From the NCBI RefSeq assembly GCF_025822245.1, contig NZ_JACKTL010000019.1:121842-185841 (forward strand): 64,000 nucleotides of DNA, given 5' to 3'. This document shows positions 37,098 through 45,423 of this stretch, one piece after another. The notes beneath the pieces are model-generated. The model was not told the origin of the DNA, did no database searches, and worked only from the letters and a program-made list of their open reading frames with translations. Made by a program: the position numbers and the translations under genes. Source of the stretch: Mycolicibacterium hodleri. Lineage in GTDB: Bacteria > Actinomycetota > Actinomycetes > Mycobacteriales > Mycobacteriaceae. Positions within the stretch are counted from its first letter, which is position 1; the number at the start of each line of letters is the position of its first letter.

Positions 37098-38657
37098 ATG
37101 CGCCAGTGGTGGCCGCGCTCGTTGGCCGGCCAGGCGATCGCGCTTCAGATCGCGGTCATCGCCGTGGTCGTCCTGGTGGGCAGCGCCCTGGCCCTGCTCG
37201 ACGCCCGGCGGGACGGTGACGCCGCGGCCCGGCAGCAGGTGGTGAGCATCGCGACGGCGCTGGCCGATTCGCCGTCGACCGCGCAGGCGATCGAGTCGGG
37301 CCGGGCGACGCAGATCCTGCAACCGGTGACCGAGGCGGTGCGGACGAACACGCAGATCGCGTTCATCACCATCATGTCGACCGACGGAACCCGGTTCACC
37401 CACACCGATCCCAGCCAGATCGGCGGCCACTACCTGGGCACCATCGAGCCAGCCATGCGGGGCGAGACGTTCACCGAGGTGTACACCGGCACCCTCGGTC
37501 CGTCGATTCGGGCGATTGCTCCCGTGCGCGACTCGTCGCACCGGGTGATCGGGCTGGTGTCCGCGGGCATCACGCAGCAGACGTTGGCCCAGCGGTGGCG
37601 CGACCAGTGGCCGATGATCGCCGGCGTCGGCCTCGGCGCCCTGGTCCTGTCGATGATCGGGGTGTGGGCGATCCGACGCCGCCTGCTGCGCCAGACACAC
37701 GGCCTGCGGCCCGACGAGTTGCGGGTGATGTACGAGCACCACGACGCGATCCTGCATTCGGTGTCCGAGGGGCTCGTCGTGCTCGACCGCGACCGGGTGG
37801 TGTTGGTCAACGACGAGGCGCGCCGCCTGCTCGGCCTGGCGCCGGGCCGGGTCACCCAGGCCGATCTACCAGAGTTCTTGCGCGCGTATGCACCTGGCGC
37901 CCGCGACGAGGTGCACGTCACCGAGGACCGCGTCCTGGTGGTCAACCGGTCCCGCGTCGCCGACTCCGCGCATTCGGAGGTGGTGACGGTGCGCGACCGC
38001 ACCGAGTTGCAGGGCGCGCTCGGTGAGTTGAGTTCGCTTCAGGTCCTCACCGATTCACTGCGCGCCCAGGCGCACGAGGCGGCCAACAAACTGCACACCG
38101 TGATCACCATGGTGGAGATGGGCAGGCCGGACGACGCGGTCCGCTTCGCCACCGAGGAGCTGGCCCTGTCGCAGCGCCTGGTGGACCGGCTGTCGCACGA
38201 CGTCGGCGAGCCAGCGCTGGTCGCCCTGCTGCTCGGCAAGACCGCCCAGGCCGACGAGCGGGGCATCGCGCTGACGATCACCGAGGACACCCACCTGCCC
38301 TCGGACGCCGACGACGTGCCGCTGTCGGCGCAGGAGATGATCACCGTGCTCGGCAACCTCGTCGACAACGCGATGGACGCCTGCGACCGGGACGACCCCT
38401 GGGTGGAGGTGACGGTGGCGCTGGAGCAGACAGAGCTGTTGATGCGCGTGGCCGACAGCGGTGCCGGCATGACGAACGAAGCCTTCGAACGTGCCATGCA
38501 GCGCGGGTATTCGACCAAGACCGACACCGAACCCGGGCAGCACGGCCTTGGCTTGGCGCTCGTCGCGCAGGTGGTGCGACGCCACGGCGGAACGCTGACC
38601 GCCGACGTGACCTACGGCTCGGTCGTCACGGTGCTCGTCCCGGGGCCCGTCTCGTGA
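37098..38657 (+). CDS. Sensor histidine kinase, CitA/DcuS family
   Basis: A 519-residue sensor. Helix 1 (QAIALQIAVIAVVVLVGSALALL, about residues 11-33), an extracytoplasmic PDC-type sensor domain to about residue 170 (FITIMSTDGTRFTHTDPSQIGGHYLGT is its core), helix 2 (MIAGVGLGALVLSMIGVWAI), a cytosolic PAS domain (DAILHSVSEGLVVLDRDRVVLVNDEARRLLG), an H-box of the Spo0B type in LRAQAHEAANKLHTVITMVEMG, and a HATPase (NLVDNAMDAC, VADSGAGM, GLGLALVAQVV). The organisation is that of C4-dicarboxylate or citrate sensors, which fits the divergent dctA. ATG after CCGGAGGTCAG. Its stop overlaps the regulator start as GTGA. Confidence 0.92.
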   Translation: MRQWWPRSLAGQAIALQIAVIAVVVLVGSALALLDARRDGDAAARQQVVSIATALADSPSTAQAIESGRATQILQPVTEAVRTNTQIAFITIMSTDGTRFTHTDPSQIGGHYLGTIEPAMRGETFTEVYTGTLGPSIRAIAPVRDSSHRVIGLVSAGITQQTLAQRWRDQWPMIAGVGLGALVLSMIGVWAIRRRLLRQTHGLRPDELRVMYEHHDAILHSVSEGLVVLDRDRVVLVNDEARRLLGLAPGRVTQADLPEFLRAYAPGARDEVHVTEDRVLVVNRSRVADSAHSEVVTVRDRTELQGALGELSSLQVLTDSLRAQAHEAANKLHTVITMVEMGRPDDAVRFATEELALSQRLVDRLSHDVGEPALVALLLGKTAQADERGIALTITEDTHLPSDADDVPLSAQEMITVLGNLVDNAMDACDRDDPWVEVTVALEQTELLMRVADSGAGMTNEAFERAMQRGYSTKTDTEPGQHGLGLALVAQVVRRHGGTLTADVTYGSVVTVLVPGPVS

Positions 38658-39343
38658 TCTCGGTCATGATCGTCGAGGACGACGCCCTCATCGCAGAGGC
38701 GCATCGCACGTATCTCTCACGCCTGGATGGCTTTTCGGCCGTGGCGGTGGTGCACACCGCCCGCGACGCGATGCAGACCGCCGCGGCGGCGGCGTCGACC
38801 GACGCGCCGGTGGACCTCGTGCTGTTGGATCTCGGACTGCCCGATGCCAGCGGTATCAGCCTGGCCTCCGCGCTTGCCGGGTTGCGTCCCGCGCCGGACA
38901 TCATCGCCATCACCTCCGAACGCGACCTCGAGATGGTGCGGGCCGCGGTGGCCCACGGCGCGCTGGCCTATCTACTGAAGCCGTTCACCTTCGCCGCGTT
39001 TCGCGACCGGCTCGAACGGTATCGGCGTTACCGATCGGCGCTGCCGGCGGGGGTCGACGCCGCCAGCCAGGAGGAGGTCGACCGCGCATTGGCTGAATTA
39101 CGGGTCACGGCAGACAAGTCCTTGGCTCCGAAGGGCGCCGCACCGCAGACCAACGACGACATCGCCAGGGCGATTCGCGACGACGCCAACGGGTTGACCG
39201 CAGACGAGGTCGCCAAGAAGGTTGGCGTGTCCCGCGTGACGGCGTGGCGATACCTCGAGCGGCTCGCCGACGAGGGAACCGTGACGCGCACGACGGACTA
39301 CGGCGGTGCCGGTCGACCGAAGACGCGTTACCAATGGCGCTGA
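38654..39343 (+). CDS. Response regulator, CitB/DcuR family
   Basis: A 229-residue regulator: receiver domain with VMIVEDDALIAEAHRTYL, phosphoacceptor Asp in VLLDLGLPDASG, Thr in IAITSERD and Lys in LLKPFTFAAFRDRLERY; then a linker and a C-terminal helix-turn-helix (GLTADEVAKKVGVSRVTAWRYLERLADEG, GGAGRPKTRYQW) of the DcuR/CitB kind. Translationally coupled to the kinase by a 4-bp overlap. It most probably activates dctA in response to dicarboxylates through the palindrome at 37040-37055. Confidence 0.92.
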   Translation: MISVMIVEDDALIAEAHRTYLSRLDGFSAVAVVHTARDAMQTAAAAASTDAPVDLVLLDLGLPDASGISLASALAGLRPAPDIIAITSERDLEMVRAAVAHGALAYLLKPFTFAAFRDRLERYRRYRSALPAGVDAASQEEVDRALAELRVTADKSLAPKGAAPQTNDDIARAIRDDANGLTADEVAKKVGVSRVTAWRYLERLADEGTVTRTTDYGGAGRPKTRYQWR

Positions 39344-39346
39344 GAC

Positions 39347-40363
39347 CTAGACGGCAGGCTCGAGCTCGCGCGGCGCCGGCAGGGCCGAGGCGTCGACGAA
39401 CTGCGAGTACAGCATCGGCACCGACGCGGCGACGGCGTAGGAAGTGACCGCGCCGTCGTAGTCGGCGACGAAGAGCCGCTCGCCACGCAGGGCGATCGCC
39501 GACGGGCGCGCGCCGACGGACACCTCGGCGACGACCGCACGGTGCTCGACGTCGACGACCGCGACGTGGTCGTAGTCGACGACGTAGGCCCGCGTGCCGT
39601 CCTCGCTGACGACCAACTGCGTGGGCGCCGCGGCAACGCGGACGTCCGCGGTGATCTGGTTGTCGACCAGGTCGACGACGTAGAGGACGCCGCCGTCGGC
39701 GATGTCCGAGGTCAAGACGTATGCGGTGCTGTCCATCCCGAGCGCGAGCCCGCGGATGGGTGCGCCGATCTCCAGCGTGCGGCGTACGCGCGCGGTTTCG
39801 ACGTCCACGGTGAGCAGGCGACTGCTGCGGGAGTCGGAGACGCCGACGTACAGGCGGCGGCCCGTGACGTCGAGGCACAGCGCGTCGATCGTGGCGTCGG
39901 CGCCCTTCGCGACGTAGAAGGTGCCGACGCGTTCGGCGGCGACGTCGAGGACGGTGACGTCCACCCCCTCGTCGCCGGCCCGACCCGCGTACACGCGCTT
40001 GCCGTCGGCGCTGGTCGCGAGCGCCGTGACGTTGAACGACAAGGGGTATTCCTTGACGACGTCGCCGCCGACGGTGTCGATCACGGCGACGGCGTCGTAA
40101 CTGGCCGAGGACACGGCCGCAAAGGCACGATCGCCCACGACTGCAACGGCGGTGGGCTGGCCCGCGACCACGGCACCGCGCACGGCGAGGGTGTCGGCGC
40201 TCAAGACGGTGATCGAATCGCCGCCGAAGTTGGTGGTCACGACGGTGTCACCGTCGACCGCGATGTCGGAGATCGGGCCGTGCCCGATCGTCGCCGACTT
40301 CAGCAGGGCGACGTCCTGATTTCCCACGGTCACGCTGGTCGAGCGCGCACGAGTACTAGCCAT
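39347..40363 (-). CDS. YVTN-type beta-propeller protein (Rv1057 type)
   Basis: A 338-residue protein made of repeated WD/YVTN-like blades: GHGPISDIAVDGDTVVTTNFGGDSITVL, GQPTAVAVVGDRAFAAVSSASYDAVAVID, NVTALATSADGKRVYAG, AAPTQLVVSEDGTRAYVVDYDHVAVVD and GARPSAIALRGERLFVADYDG, about seven in all. No signal peptide is evident. Position after fadD14 fits Rv1057, whose promoter in M. tuberculosis responds to envelope stress regulators (MprA, SigE) and to TrcR; that is knowledge of the relative, not shown here. Start ATG at 40363 with GGAGGTG upstream. The stop codon is four bases from that of the convergent response regulator. Confidence 0.82.
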   Translation of the reverse strand: MASTRARSTSVTVGNQDVALLKSATIGHGPISDIAVDGDTVVTTNFGGDSITVLSADTLAVRGAVVAGQPTAVAVVGDRAFAAVSSASYDAVAVIDTVGGDVVKEYPLSFNVTALATSADGKRVYAGRAGDEGVDVTVLDVAAERVGTFYVAKGADATIDALCLDVTGRRLYVGVSDSRSSRLLTVDVETARVRRTLEIGAPIRGLALGMDSTAYVLTSDIADGGVLYVVDLVDNQITADVRVAAAPTQLVVSEDGTRAYVVDYDHVAVVDVEHRAVVAEVSVGARPSAIALRGERLFVADYDGAVTSYAVAASVPMLYSQFVDASALPAPRELEPAV

Positions 40364-40416
40364 GTGTTCGGCACCTCCGCCGGCATCACTGGGGCCGGCA
40401 ATAGATTCGAGCTGTG

Positions 40417-40435
40417 ACGTTCCCGACGGGAACGT
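40417..40435. promoter_or_regulatory. Perfect inverted repeat upstream of the beta-propeller gene
   Basis: ACGTTCCC (40417-40424) and GGGAACGT (40428-40435) flank GAC. The centre is about 63 bp upstream of the start codon, a usual distance for a repressor overlapping the promoter. The binding protein is unknown. Confidence 0.5.
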
Positions 40436-40514
40436 GGTCGTCACCGATTGTAGCGACGGAAGACGGGGTTCCCGGGAGCCGCGAAACGCGGGTGGGCGAC
40501 ACCCACGCGATCCT

Positions 40515-40557
40515 CTCAGGACATGCTTAGGAAACCTGCTGTTATCACATCGTTATC
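40515..40557. promoter_or_regulatory. Two successive direct-repeat pairs, 11-bp period
   Basis: CTCAGGA (40515-40521) and CTTAGGA (40526-40532), then GTTATC (40541-40546) and GTTATC (40552-40557): both pairs repeat every 11 bp, one helical turn, as expected for response regulators binding as head-to-tail dimers. The first pair is loosely like the direct repeats reported for MprA, which controls the M. tuberculosis homolog of the downstream gene. About 155-190 bp upstream of the beta-propeller start. Confidence 0.45.
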
Positions 40558-40834
40558 TTTGGATCGCAACGGTTACATCGCGCTCCACCAGCGTCTTTGG
40601 TGCCGTGGCAACTCCACGGCGAACCCCCTGAGAAGTAGTTCAGGTCACGGTTTCTTAGCATTGGCGCCAAAAATGAGCGGCAGATCACACCCGACACGAC
40701 AGCAAATGTGGCGCCGACGCGCGGCGCGACGGACGCACGTGTCTCACGAGGCCGTTGTGGTCGACGAGGCGGAGGCGACTGGCGGGGCCGAGGAGAATAA
40801 TTCGTGCCCTGGGCGGCGTTGTAACCAGTGGCTT

Positions 40835-40870
40835 GGTCCGCCGGTGAATCATCCCCGACACCGGCGGACC
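40835..40870 (-). terminator. Hairpin after the DUF3060 gene
   Basis: GGTCCGCCGGTG (40835-40846) pairs perfectly with CACCGGCGGACC (40859-40870) around a 12-base loop. It begins 31 bases after the stop codon of the minus-strand DUF3060 gene. No T-run follows. Confidence 0.65.
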
Positions 40871-40901
40871 GGCCACCAAAAGAGTTGCGGCGACGGCGTT
40901 C

Positions 40902-41564
40902 TCAGCCGTGCTCGACGACGTTGGCGCTGCCGGAGTTCTCGATCTCGGGTGCGCCCGACAGGTACGTCACCCGATCGTTCATCCCGGATGCGCTGATCCG
41001 CACCGACGCCTCCACCGTCACCACGTTTCCCATGCCCGACACCGTGACGTCGGCGCATGTTCCGGTGATCACGATCCGGTCGTCGACGCCGCTGACGTTG
41101 ACCACGCTGTCGTTGCACGCGATGGTCTTGTCCTGACCCACCCCGGCCACGTTGACGAAACCACCGGGCTCGGGGGGCGCCGCGGGAGTCAAAGTCGGTG
41201 CCGGTGGCCAATTCAAGCCGCTCCGACTCGGTGGCGGGTCGAACGGGCCGCCGCCGCGGGAGGCGGTGGGACCGTCGTCGGCGCGGTCGACGACGGAGTG
41301 GAACGCGGTGGCGACGAACAGGGTGACGCCCCCGATGATCACGGCCACCACCGTGGCCATCACGGCGTAGAGGACCCACGCCCGACCCGAACCCGTCGAC
41401 GTCGGCATGGGTGGCGAGGGCGGGGCGCCGGAGGGCTGCCGGTGGTCGGCGGCCACCGTGGGACCGCCCGTGTCGTAGACGCTGTGCGTCAGTTCGGTCG
41501 AGTGCTCGCTCAGGGAGCGTTCCAGCTCCCGGATCCGCGCCTCCGGGTCGTCGTGCGAGCTCAT
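40902..41564 (-). CDS. DUF3060 membrane-anchored protein
   Basis: A 220-residue protein: a cytosolic N-terminus beginning MSSHDDPEARIRELERSLSE (an amphipathic helix), a proline-rich stretch, one membrane helix (AWVLYAVMATVVAVIIGGVTLFV, about residues 62-84), a proline-rich linker, and an exported DUF3060 domain of repeated beta strands (IACNDSVVNVSGVDDRIVITGTCADVTVSGMGNVVTV, SASGMNDRVTYLSGAPEIEN). Such domains form a short beta-helix; the two Cys (ACND and GTCAD) may be bridged. Function unknown. The ATG at 41564 gives the usual DPEARIRELE start; ribosome site weak. Confidence 0.82.
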   Translation of the reverse strand: MSSHDDPEARIRELERSLSEHSTELTHSVYDTGGPTVAADHRQPSGAPPSPPMPTSTGSGRAWVLYAVMATVVAVIIGGVTLFVATAFHSVVDRADDGPTASRGGGPFDPPPSRSGLNWPPAPTLTPAAPPEPGGFVNVAGVGQDKTIACNDSVVNVSGVDDRIVITGTCADVTVSGMGNVVTVEASVRISASGMNDRVTYLSGAPEIENSGSANVVEHG

Positions 41565-41648
41565 CGGCCGATGCTCGCACAACGCAGGGCCGGCTGGTAG
41601 CCGTTGACTCTCACCAGTGAGGATTTCGGTCGTGGCGGCGGGCGCCCC

Positions 41649-41673
41649 ATTCACCGACCATTGACCGGTGAAT
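41649..41673. promoter_or_regulatory. Inverted repeat spanning the MFS start codon
   Basis: ATTCACCG (41649-41656) and CGGTGAAT (41666-41673) are perfect inverted copies nine bases apart, and the right arm covers the GTG start at 41668. Bound protein or RNA folding here would block expression directly. The neighbouring LysR-type regulator is one candidate, although LysR sites usually lie further upstream. Confidence 0.35.
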
Positions 41674-42840
41674 CAGATTGTCGCCGAACGCAGCACGGCC
41701 GGCTGGGTCCACGCCGCAAGGGGTGCAGCGGCATTGGGCGCGGCGATGGGCATCGGGCGCTTCGCGTTCACGCCCATCCTGCCGATGATGACCACCGGCG
41801 CCGGCCTGACCCCCGAGGCGGGTGCCACCCTGGCCACCGCCAACTACGTCGGCTACCTCGCGGGGGCGCTGGCCGCCACGACGTCGCCCCGACTGGCCCG
41901 GTCGCCCGTGGTCCTGCGGTCGTCCCTCGTTGCGGTGGTGGTGACACTTCTTGCGATGCCGTTGTCGGACAATCCGATTCACTGGGCCGTCGCACGACTG
42001 GTCGCGGGGTTCGCCAGCGCGCTGGTGTTCGTCACCGCCGTCAACCTCATGATGGAGCAGCTGCGCCACCACTCCCCCCACCTGGCCGGGTGGGGCTTCA
42101 GCGGCGTCGGCCTCGGCATCGCCGCCTCCGGATTCCTGGTGCTGCTGCTGCCCGCGGGCGTGGACTGGCGGGGCGCATGGTGGACCGTCGCGGCACTCGC
42201 CGCCGTGCTGGTCGGCGGTGGCTGGGCGCGCCGGCATCGCCACCTCCCCGACCCGACCGTCGCCGACGTGCGGGACCCAGCCCAATCACCGCGGTCGGGT
42301 CGGTGGTTCGTCATCCTGATGGTCTGCTACACCCTGGAGGGCATCTGCTACATCGTCGCGGGAACCTTCCTCGTCGCCGCCATCGAACAGAGCTCGCCCG
42401 GCTGGCTGGGGAAGAGCGCGTGGATCGTCGTCGGACTGGCGGCAGCCCCGTCGGCCGCGCTGTGGGCGTGGCTGAGCAAGCGGTTCTCCCACCCGGACCT
42501 GCTGGCCGCGGCGCTCGTCATGCAGGCGGCGGGCATCGCGCTGCCCGCCGTGGCACCCGGCCCGGTGGCCGCCCTCGTCGGCGCCATCCTGTTCGGCGTC
42601 ACGTTCATCGGCGTGAGCACAATCGCACTGGCCTCGGGCGCGCACCTTCGGGTGCCGCGCGCGGTCGCGCTGCTGACCGCCGGGTACTCGGTCGGCCAGA
42701 TCGCCGGCCCGCTACTGGTCGCGCCCCTCATGCACCGGGGCTTCCACACCGTCCTGCTCGTCGGGGCGGGCGTGGTGGCGTGCGCCGCCGTGACCGCGGC
42801 CGTGCTGCGAATCGGCTATCCGGTGCCCGACACCGACTGA
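41668..42840 (+). CDS. YbfB/YjiJ-family MFS transporter
   Basis: A 390-residue major facilitator with 12 predicted helices. The opening AARGAAALGAAMGIGRFAFTPILPMM, LATANYVGYLAGAL and GWGFSGVGLGIAASGFLVLL are hallmarks of the YbfB/YjiJ subgroup, whose substrates are largely unknown. The GTG at 41668 has no ribosome site, lies in a palindrome, and may be leaderless. It overlaps the convergent LysR-type gene by 25 bp. Confidence 0.87.
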   Translation: MNQIVAERSTAGWVHAARGAAALGAAMGIGRFAFTPILPMMTTGAGLTPEAGATLATANYVGYLAGALAATTSPRLARSPVVLRSSLVAVVVTLLAMPLSDNPIHWAVARLVAGFASALVFVTAVNLMMEQLRHHSPHLAGWGFSGVGLGIAASGFLVLLLPAGVDWRGAWWTVAALAAVLVGGGWARRHRHLPDPTVADVRDPAQSPRSGRWFVILMVCYTLEGICYIVAGTFLVAAIEQSSPGWLGKSAWIVVGLAAAPSAALWAWLSKRFSHPDLLAAALVMQAAGIALPAVAPGPVAALVGAILFGVTFIGVSTIALASGAHLRVPRAVALLTAGYSVGQIAGPLLVAPLMHRGFHTVLLVGAGVVACAAVTAAVLRIGYPVPDTD

Positions 42841-43751
42841 GGCGCATGGGGATCGGTCTCCGGCACCCACGATCCCTCGTCGCCGAGGCCGGCGACGCTC
42901 ACGCCGGCGGTCAGCACGTCGACGACCGCCTGCACCGTCTGGTCGGCCTCCCCGCGGCGCGACACCAACGACCACGTCCAGTACGGCGCGGGATTGACGA
43001 CGGGACGTGCGACCAACCCCGCGGGCAGCGACTCACCCTGTCCCTTAGGCGAATTGAGCACCGGCCTACCCAGCGTCCGGACGTGCTCGAAGAACGCGGG
43101 TCCGGTGATGCCGCCGTCGTCGACCCGCAGCGGGGTCGCCCCGGTGTCGCGCGCGAACTGCTCGCCGTAGCGATTCGACGACGACCACGTCGCGGTGTCG
43201 GCGTCGAGCAGGACGACGGTGTCCTTGGCCTCGACGGGTGTGGAGTCGCTTCCGGTGGCCACTGCATACAGCCGGTCGGCGCCCAGGAGGCGTGCTTCCA
43301 GGCCCCGCTCGGCGAGGTCGGTGGTCTGCACCCAGCAGATCGCCACGTCGAGGCTGCCCTCCGCGACGCGGGCCGCCTGCGTGTGCGAGGGCAGCACCCA
43401 GGTGTCGACCCGCAGTCGCGCGACCCCGGCGACCCGTTCGGACAGGTCGGGCGGACACCACTTCACGTAACCGATGCGGACCGGATCCGAGCGCACGAGA
43501 CCGCTGGCCTGCCTGCGCAACTCGTCGGCCTGGGCGATCAGCGCGCGGGCACCGGGCAACAGTGCCGCCCCGGACGGCGTCAGCGTGACCGATCGCCGAT
43601 CCCGTTCGAAGAGGCGGACTTTGAGGTCGTTCTCGAGCACCTTGATCTGCTGCGAGAGCGACGGACTCGCGATGTGGAGCCGTTCGGCAGCGCGGCCGAA
43701 GTTGAGTTCCTCGGCCACCGTCACGAAGTAGCGCAGCTGCCTGAGCTCCAC
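42816..43751 (-). CDS. LysR-family transcriptional regulator
   Basis: A 311-residue LysR protein: the winged helix-turn-helix is VELRQLRYFVTVAEELNFGRAAERLHIASPSLSQQIKVLE, cut as two halves around Asn; then LFERDRRSVTLTPSGAALL and a periplasmic-binding-protein-like effector domain (ARVAEGSLDVAICWVQTTDLAERGL). The GTG at 43751 gives the canonical start at VELRQLRYF. It lies downstream of the SDR gene in the same orientation (55 bp) and may be co-transcribed with it, perhaps regulating the SDR or the MFS transporter. Confidence 0.9.
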   Translation of the reverse strand: MELRQLRYFVTVAEELNFGRAAERLHIASPSLSQQIKVLENDLKVRLFERDRRSVTLTPSGAALLPGARALIAQADELRRQASGLVRSDPVRIGYVKWCPPDLSERVAGVARLRVDTWVLPSHTQAARVAEGSLDVAICWVQTTDLAERGLEARLLGADRLYAVATGSDSTPVEAKDTVVLLDADTATWSSSNRYGEQFARDTGATPLRVDDGGITGPAFFEHVRTLGRPVLNSPKGQGESLPAGLVARPVVNPAPYWTWSLVSRRGEADQTVQAVVDVLTAGVSVAGLGDEGSWVPETDPHAPQSVSGTG

Positions 43752-43806
43752 GACCGGATCGTAGTCCAGTGGGAGGCCGTGCCTATCCGAGCGCCGCACC
43801 CACGGG

Positions 43807-44586
43807 TTAGTGCGACTTCAGCAGTCGCTGCGACACCTCGAGCATCACCCGCCGCGGCGTGAACCGGTAGCCGGAGGCCAGCAGCTGGTTCGCCAGGCCG
43901 GAGACCACGGTGGGCGACGACTTGTCGAGGGCTGCCATCGCCACGTCGACGACCTGCTTGGAGGTCTGCCTGCCGCTGGTGAGGAACTCCTCGCCGGTCC
44001 GCGCGAAGAACTCGGTCTCGGTGGCGCCCGGGCACAGTGCGAGCACGCGGACACCGCTGCCGCTGGTCTCCTTCCACAGCGCTTCGGTGAAGGACAGCAC
44101 GAACGCCTTGGTGGCGCCGTACACCGCCATCCCGGGGGTGGGTTGGAACGACGCGGTGGACGCGACGTTGAGCACCACGCCGTGGCGCGCCGCGGTCATC
44201 GCCGGCAGGTAGATCCCGGTCAGCTCGGTCAGCGTCACGCAGTTCAGCTGGACCTGGGCGGCATTGGTCGCGACGTCCTGCCCGACGAAGTCGCCGTGCA
44301 ATCCGACACCGGCGTTGTTGATTAGGACGTCGACCTGGCGCCCGAGGTCGGCCACCTTTGAGGCCAGGTCGGCGGCCGAGCCGGGAAGCGAGAGGTCGGC
44401 GGCGACCACGTCGACCTGCAGACCGGGGTGGGTCTGTAGCAGCCGGTCGCGCAGGGCGGCCAGCTTGTCGGCCCGCCGGGCGACGAGCACGAGATTGGCT
44501 CCGCGCCGGGCCAGCTGCACCGCGAATTCCTCGCCGATGCCGCCGCTGGACCCCGTGATCAGGGCGGTGTCGTTCTTCAGGTCCAT
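43807..44586 (-). CDS. Short-chain dehydrogenase/reductase
   Basis: A 259-residue classical SDR: cofactor loop ALITGSSGGIGEEFAVQLARRG, NNAGVG, the catalytic Ser in NVASTASFQPTP, and the YxxxK pair in MAVYGATKAFVLSFTEAL. The Arg-rich VLVARRADK after the second strand suggests NADPH. The pattern (TGSSGGIG, YGATKAFV) is the DltE/YqjQ-like branch; substrate unknown. ATG after CATGGAGATCTCTC. Divergent from the DUF427 gene by 56 bp. Confidence 0.88.
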   Translation of the reverse strand: MDLKNDTALITGSSGGIGEEFAVQLARRGANLVLVARRADKLAALRDRLLQTHPGLQVDVVAADLSLPGSAADLASKVADLGRQVDVLINNAGVGLHGDFVGQDVATNAAQVQLNCVTLTELTGIYLPAMTAARHGVVLNVASTASFQPTPGMAVYGATKAFVLSFTEALWKETSGSGVRVLALCPGATETEFFARTGEEFLTSGRQTSKQVVDVAMAALDKSSPTVVSGLANQLLASGYRFTPRRVMLEVSQRLLKSH

Positions 44587-44630
44587 GAGAGATCTCCATG
44601 CAGGTCGGGACGGAGGGGCTGCGACGATCC

Positions 44631-44636
44631 TATGGT
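44631..44636 (+). promoter_or_regulatory. Leaderless -10 hexamer of the DUF427 gene
   Basis: TATGGT (a TANNNT match) ends six bases before the ATG at 44643; no ribosome site precedes the start. The mRNA should begin at the start codon. Confidence 0.45.
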
Positions 44637-44642
44637 GGACAG

Positions 44643-45416
44643 ATGACATCGGAACCTGCACCGCGTTACCCGCAGATGGCGGCCGTTCGCGGCCGAACGG
44701 AGCCGGCACCGCGGCGCGTGCGCGGCATGGTCGACGGGCACGTGCTCTTCGACACGACCGCGGCGCGCTACGTCTGGGAGGTTCCGTATTATCCGCAGTA
44801 CTACATTCCGGTGGCGGATCTGGACCTCGCCCTGCTGACCGACGAAAACCATTCTCAGCGGCTGCAATTCGGACCGTCGAAGCTGTACTCGATCACCGGT
44901 AGCCAGCAGGGGGAACCGGCGGTGCGCATCTTCGACGCCGACGGCGACGGACCGGTGGCGGGATACGCCCGCGTCGAGTGGAACAGCGTGCAGTGGTTCG
45001 AGGAGGACGAGAGGATCGTCGGCCATCCCCGCAACCCCTACACCCGCGTCGACGCGCTGCGCTCGCACCGCCACGTGCGGGTGGAGCTGGACGGCACGCT
45101 GCTCGCCGACACCCACAGCCCGGTCCTGGTGTTCGAAACCGGTTTGCCGACAAGGTATTACGTCGACCGCACCGACGTGTCGTTCGACGCCCTGGTGCCC
45201 AGCGACACCGAGACGCTGTGCCCGTACAAGGGCACCACTTCGCAGTACTGGTCGGTTCGGGTGGGGGACGCGGTACACCCGGATCTGGCCTGGACCTATG
45301 ACTACCCGCTGCCCGCCGTGTCACCGATCGCGGGACTGGTGGCGTTCTTCGACGAGAAGGTCGACGTGGTGCTCGACGGCGTCCCGCAGGAGCGCCCGCG
45401 AACGCACTTCGGCTGA
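44643..45416 (+). CDS. Tandem DUF427 protein
   Basis: A 257-residue protein with two DUF427 domains. The first is RRVRGMVDGHVLFDTTAARYVWE with YYPQYYIPVADL; the second is HVRVELDGTLLADTHSPVLVFETGLPTRYYV followed by the signature TLCPYKGTTSQYWSVRVG. Single-domain DUF427 proteins are about 95-130 residues, so this is a duplicated or fused form, with only the second copy carrying the CPYKG motif. A small beta-barrel with unknown function. Expressed divergently from the SDR. Confidence 0.82.
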   Translation: MTSEPAPRYPQMAAVRGRTEPAPRRVRGMVDGHVLFDTTAARYVWEVPYYPQYYIPVADLDLALLTDENHSQRLQFGPSKLYSITGSQQGEPAVRIFDADGDGPVAGYARVEWNSVQWFEEDERIVGHPRNPYTRVDALRSHRHVRVELDGTLLADTHSPVLVFETGLPTRYYVDRTDVSFDALVPSDTETLCPYKGTTSQYWSVRVGDAVHPDLAWTYDYPLPAVSPIAGLVAFFDEKVDVVLDGVPQERPRTHFG

Positions 45417-45423
45417 CGAACCC

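Larger units (their letters stand above)
40364..40901. other. 538-bp intergenic region with operator-like repeats, no gene
   Basis: No supported coding sequence. From left to right it holds a palindrome (40417-40435), two pairs of 11-bp-period direct repeats (40515-40557), about 280 bp in which nothing was recognised, and a terminator hairpin (40835-40870) for the DUF3060 gene. Base composition is visibly less GC-rich between 40,520 and 40,690 than in the genes around, in keeping with a promoter region of the beta-propeller gene. Small open frames here lack ribosome sites and normal third-position GC. Confidence 0.6.

Noticed and set aside
36975..37757. N-terminal extension of dctA into the kinase gene
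   Set aside because: The extension is an antisense shadow of the sensor kinase; the ATG at 36974 has a ribosome site and gives the normal DctA length.
40523..40996. 157-codon open frame in the intergenic region before the DUF3060 gene
   Set aside because: No ribosome site, irregular third-position GC, no domain, and it runs antisense into the DUF3060 gene.
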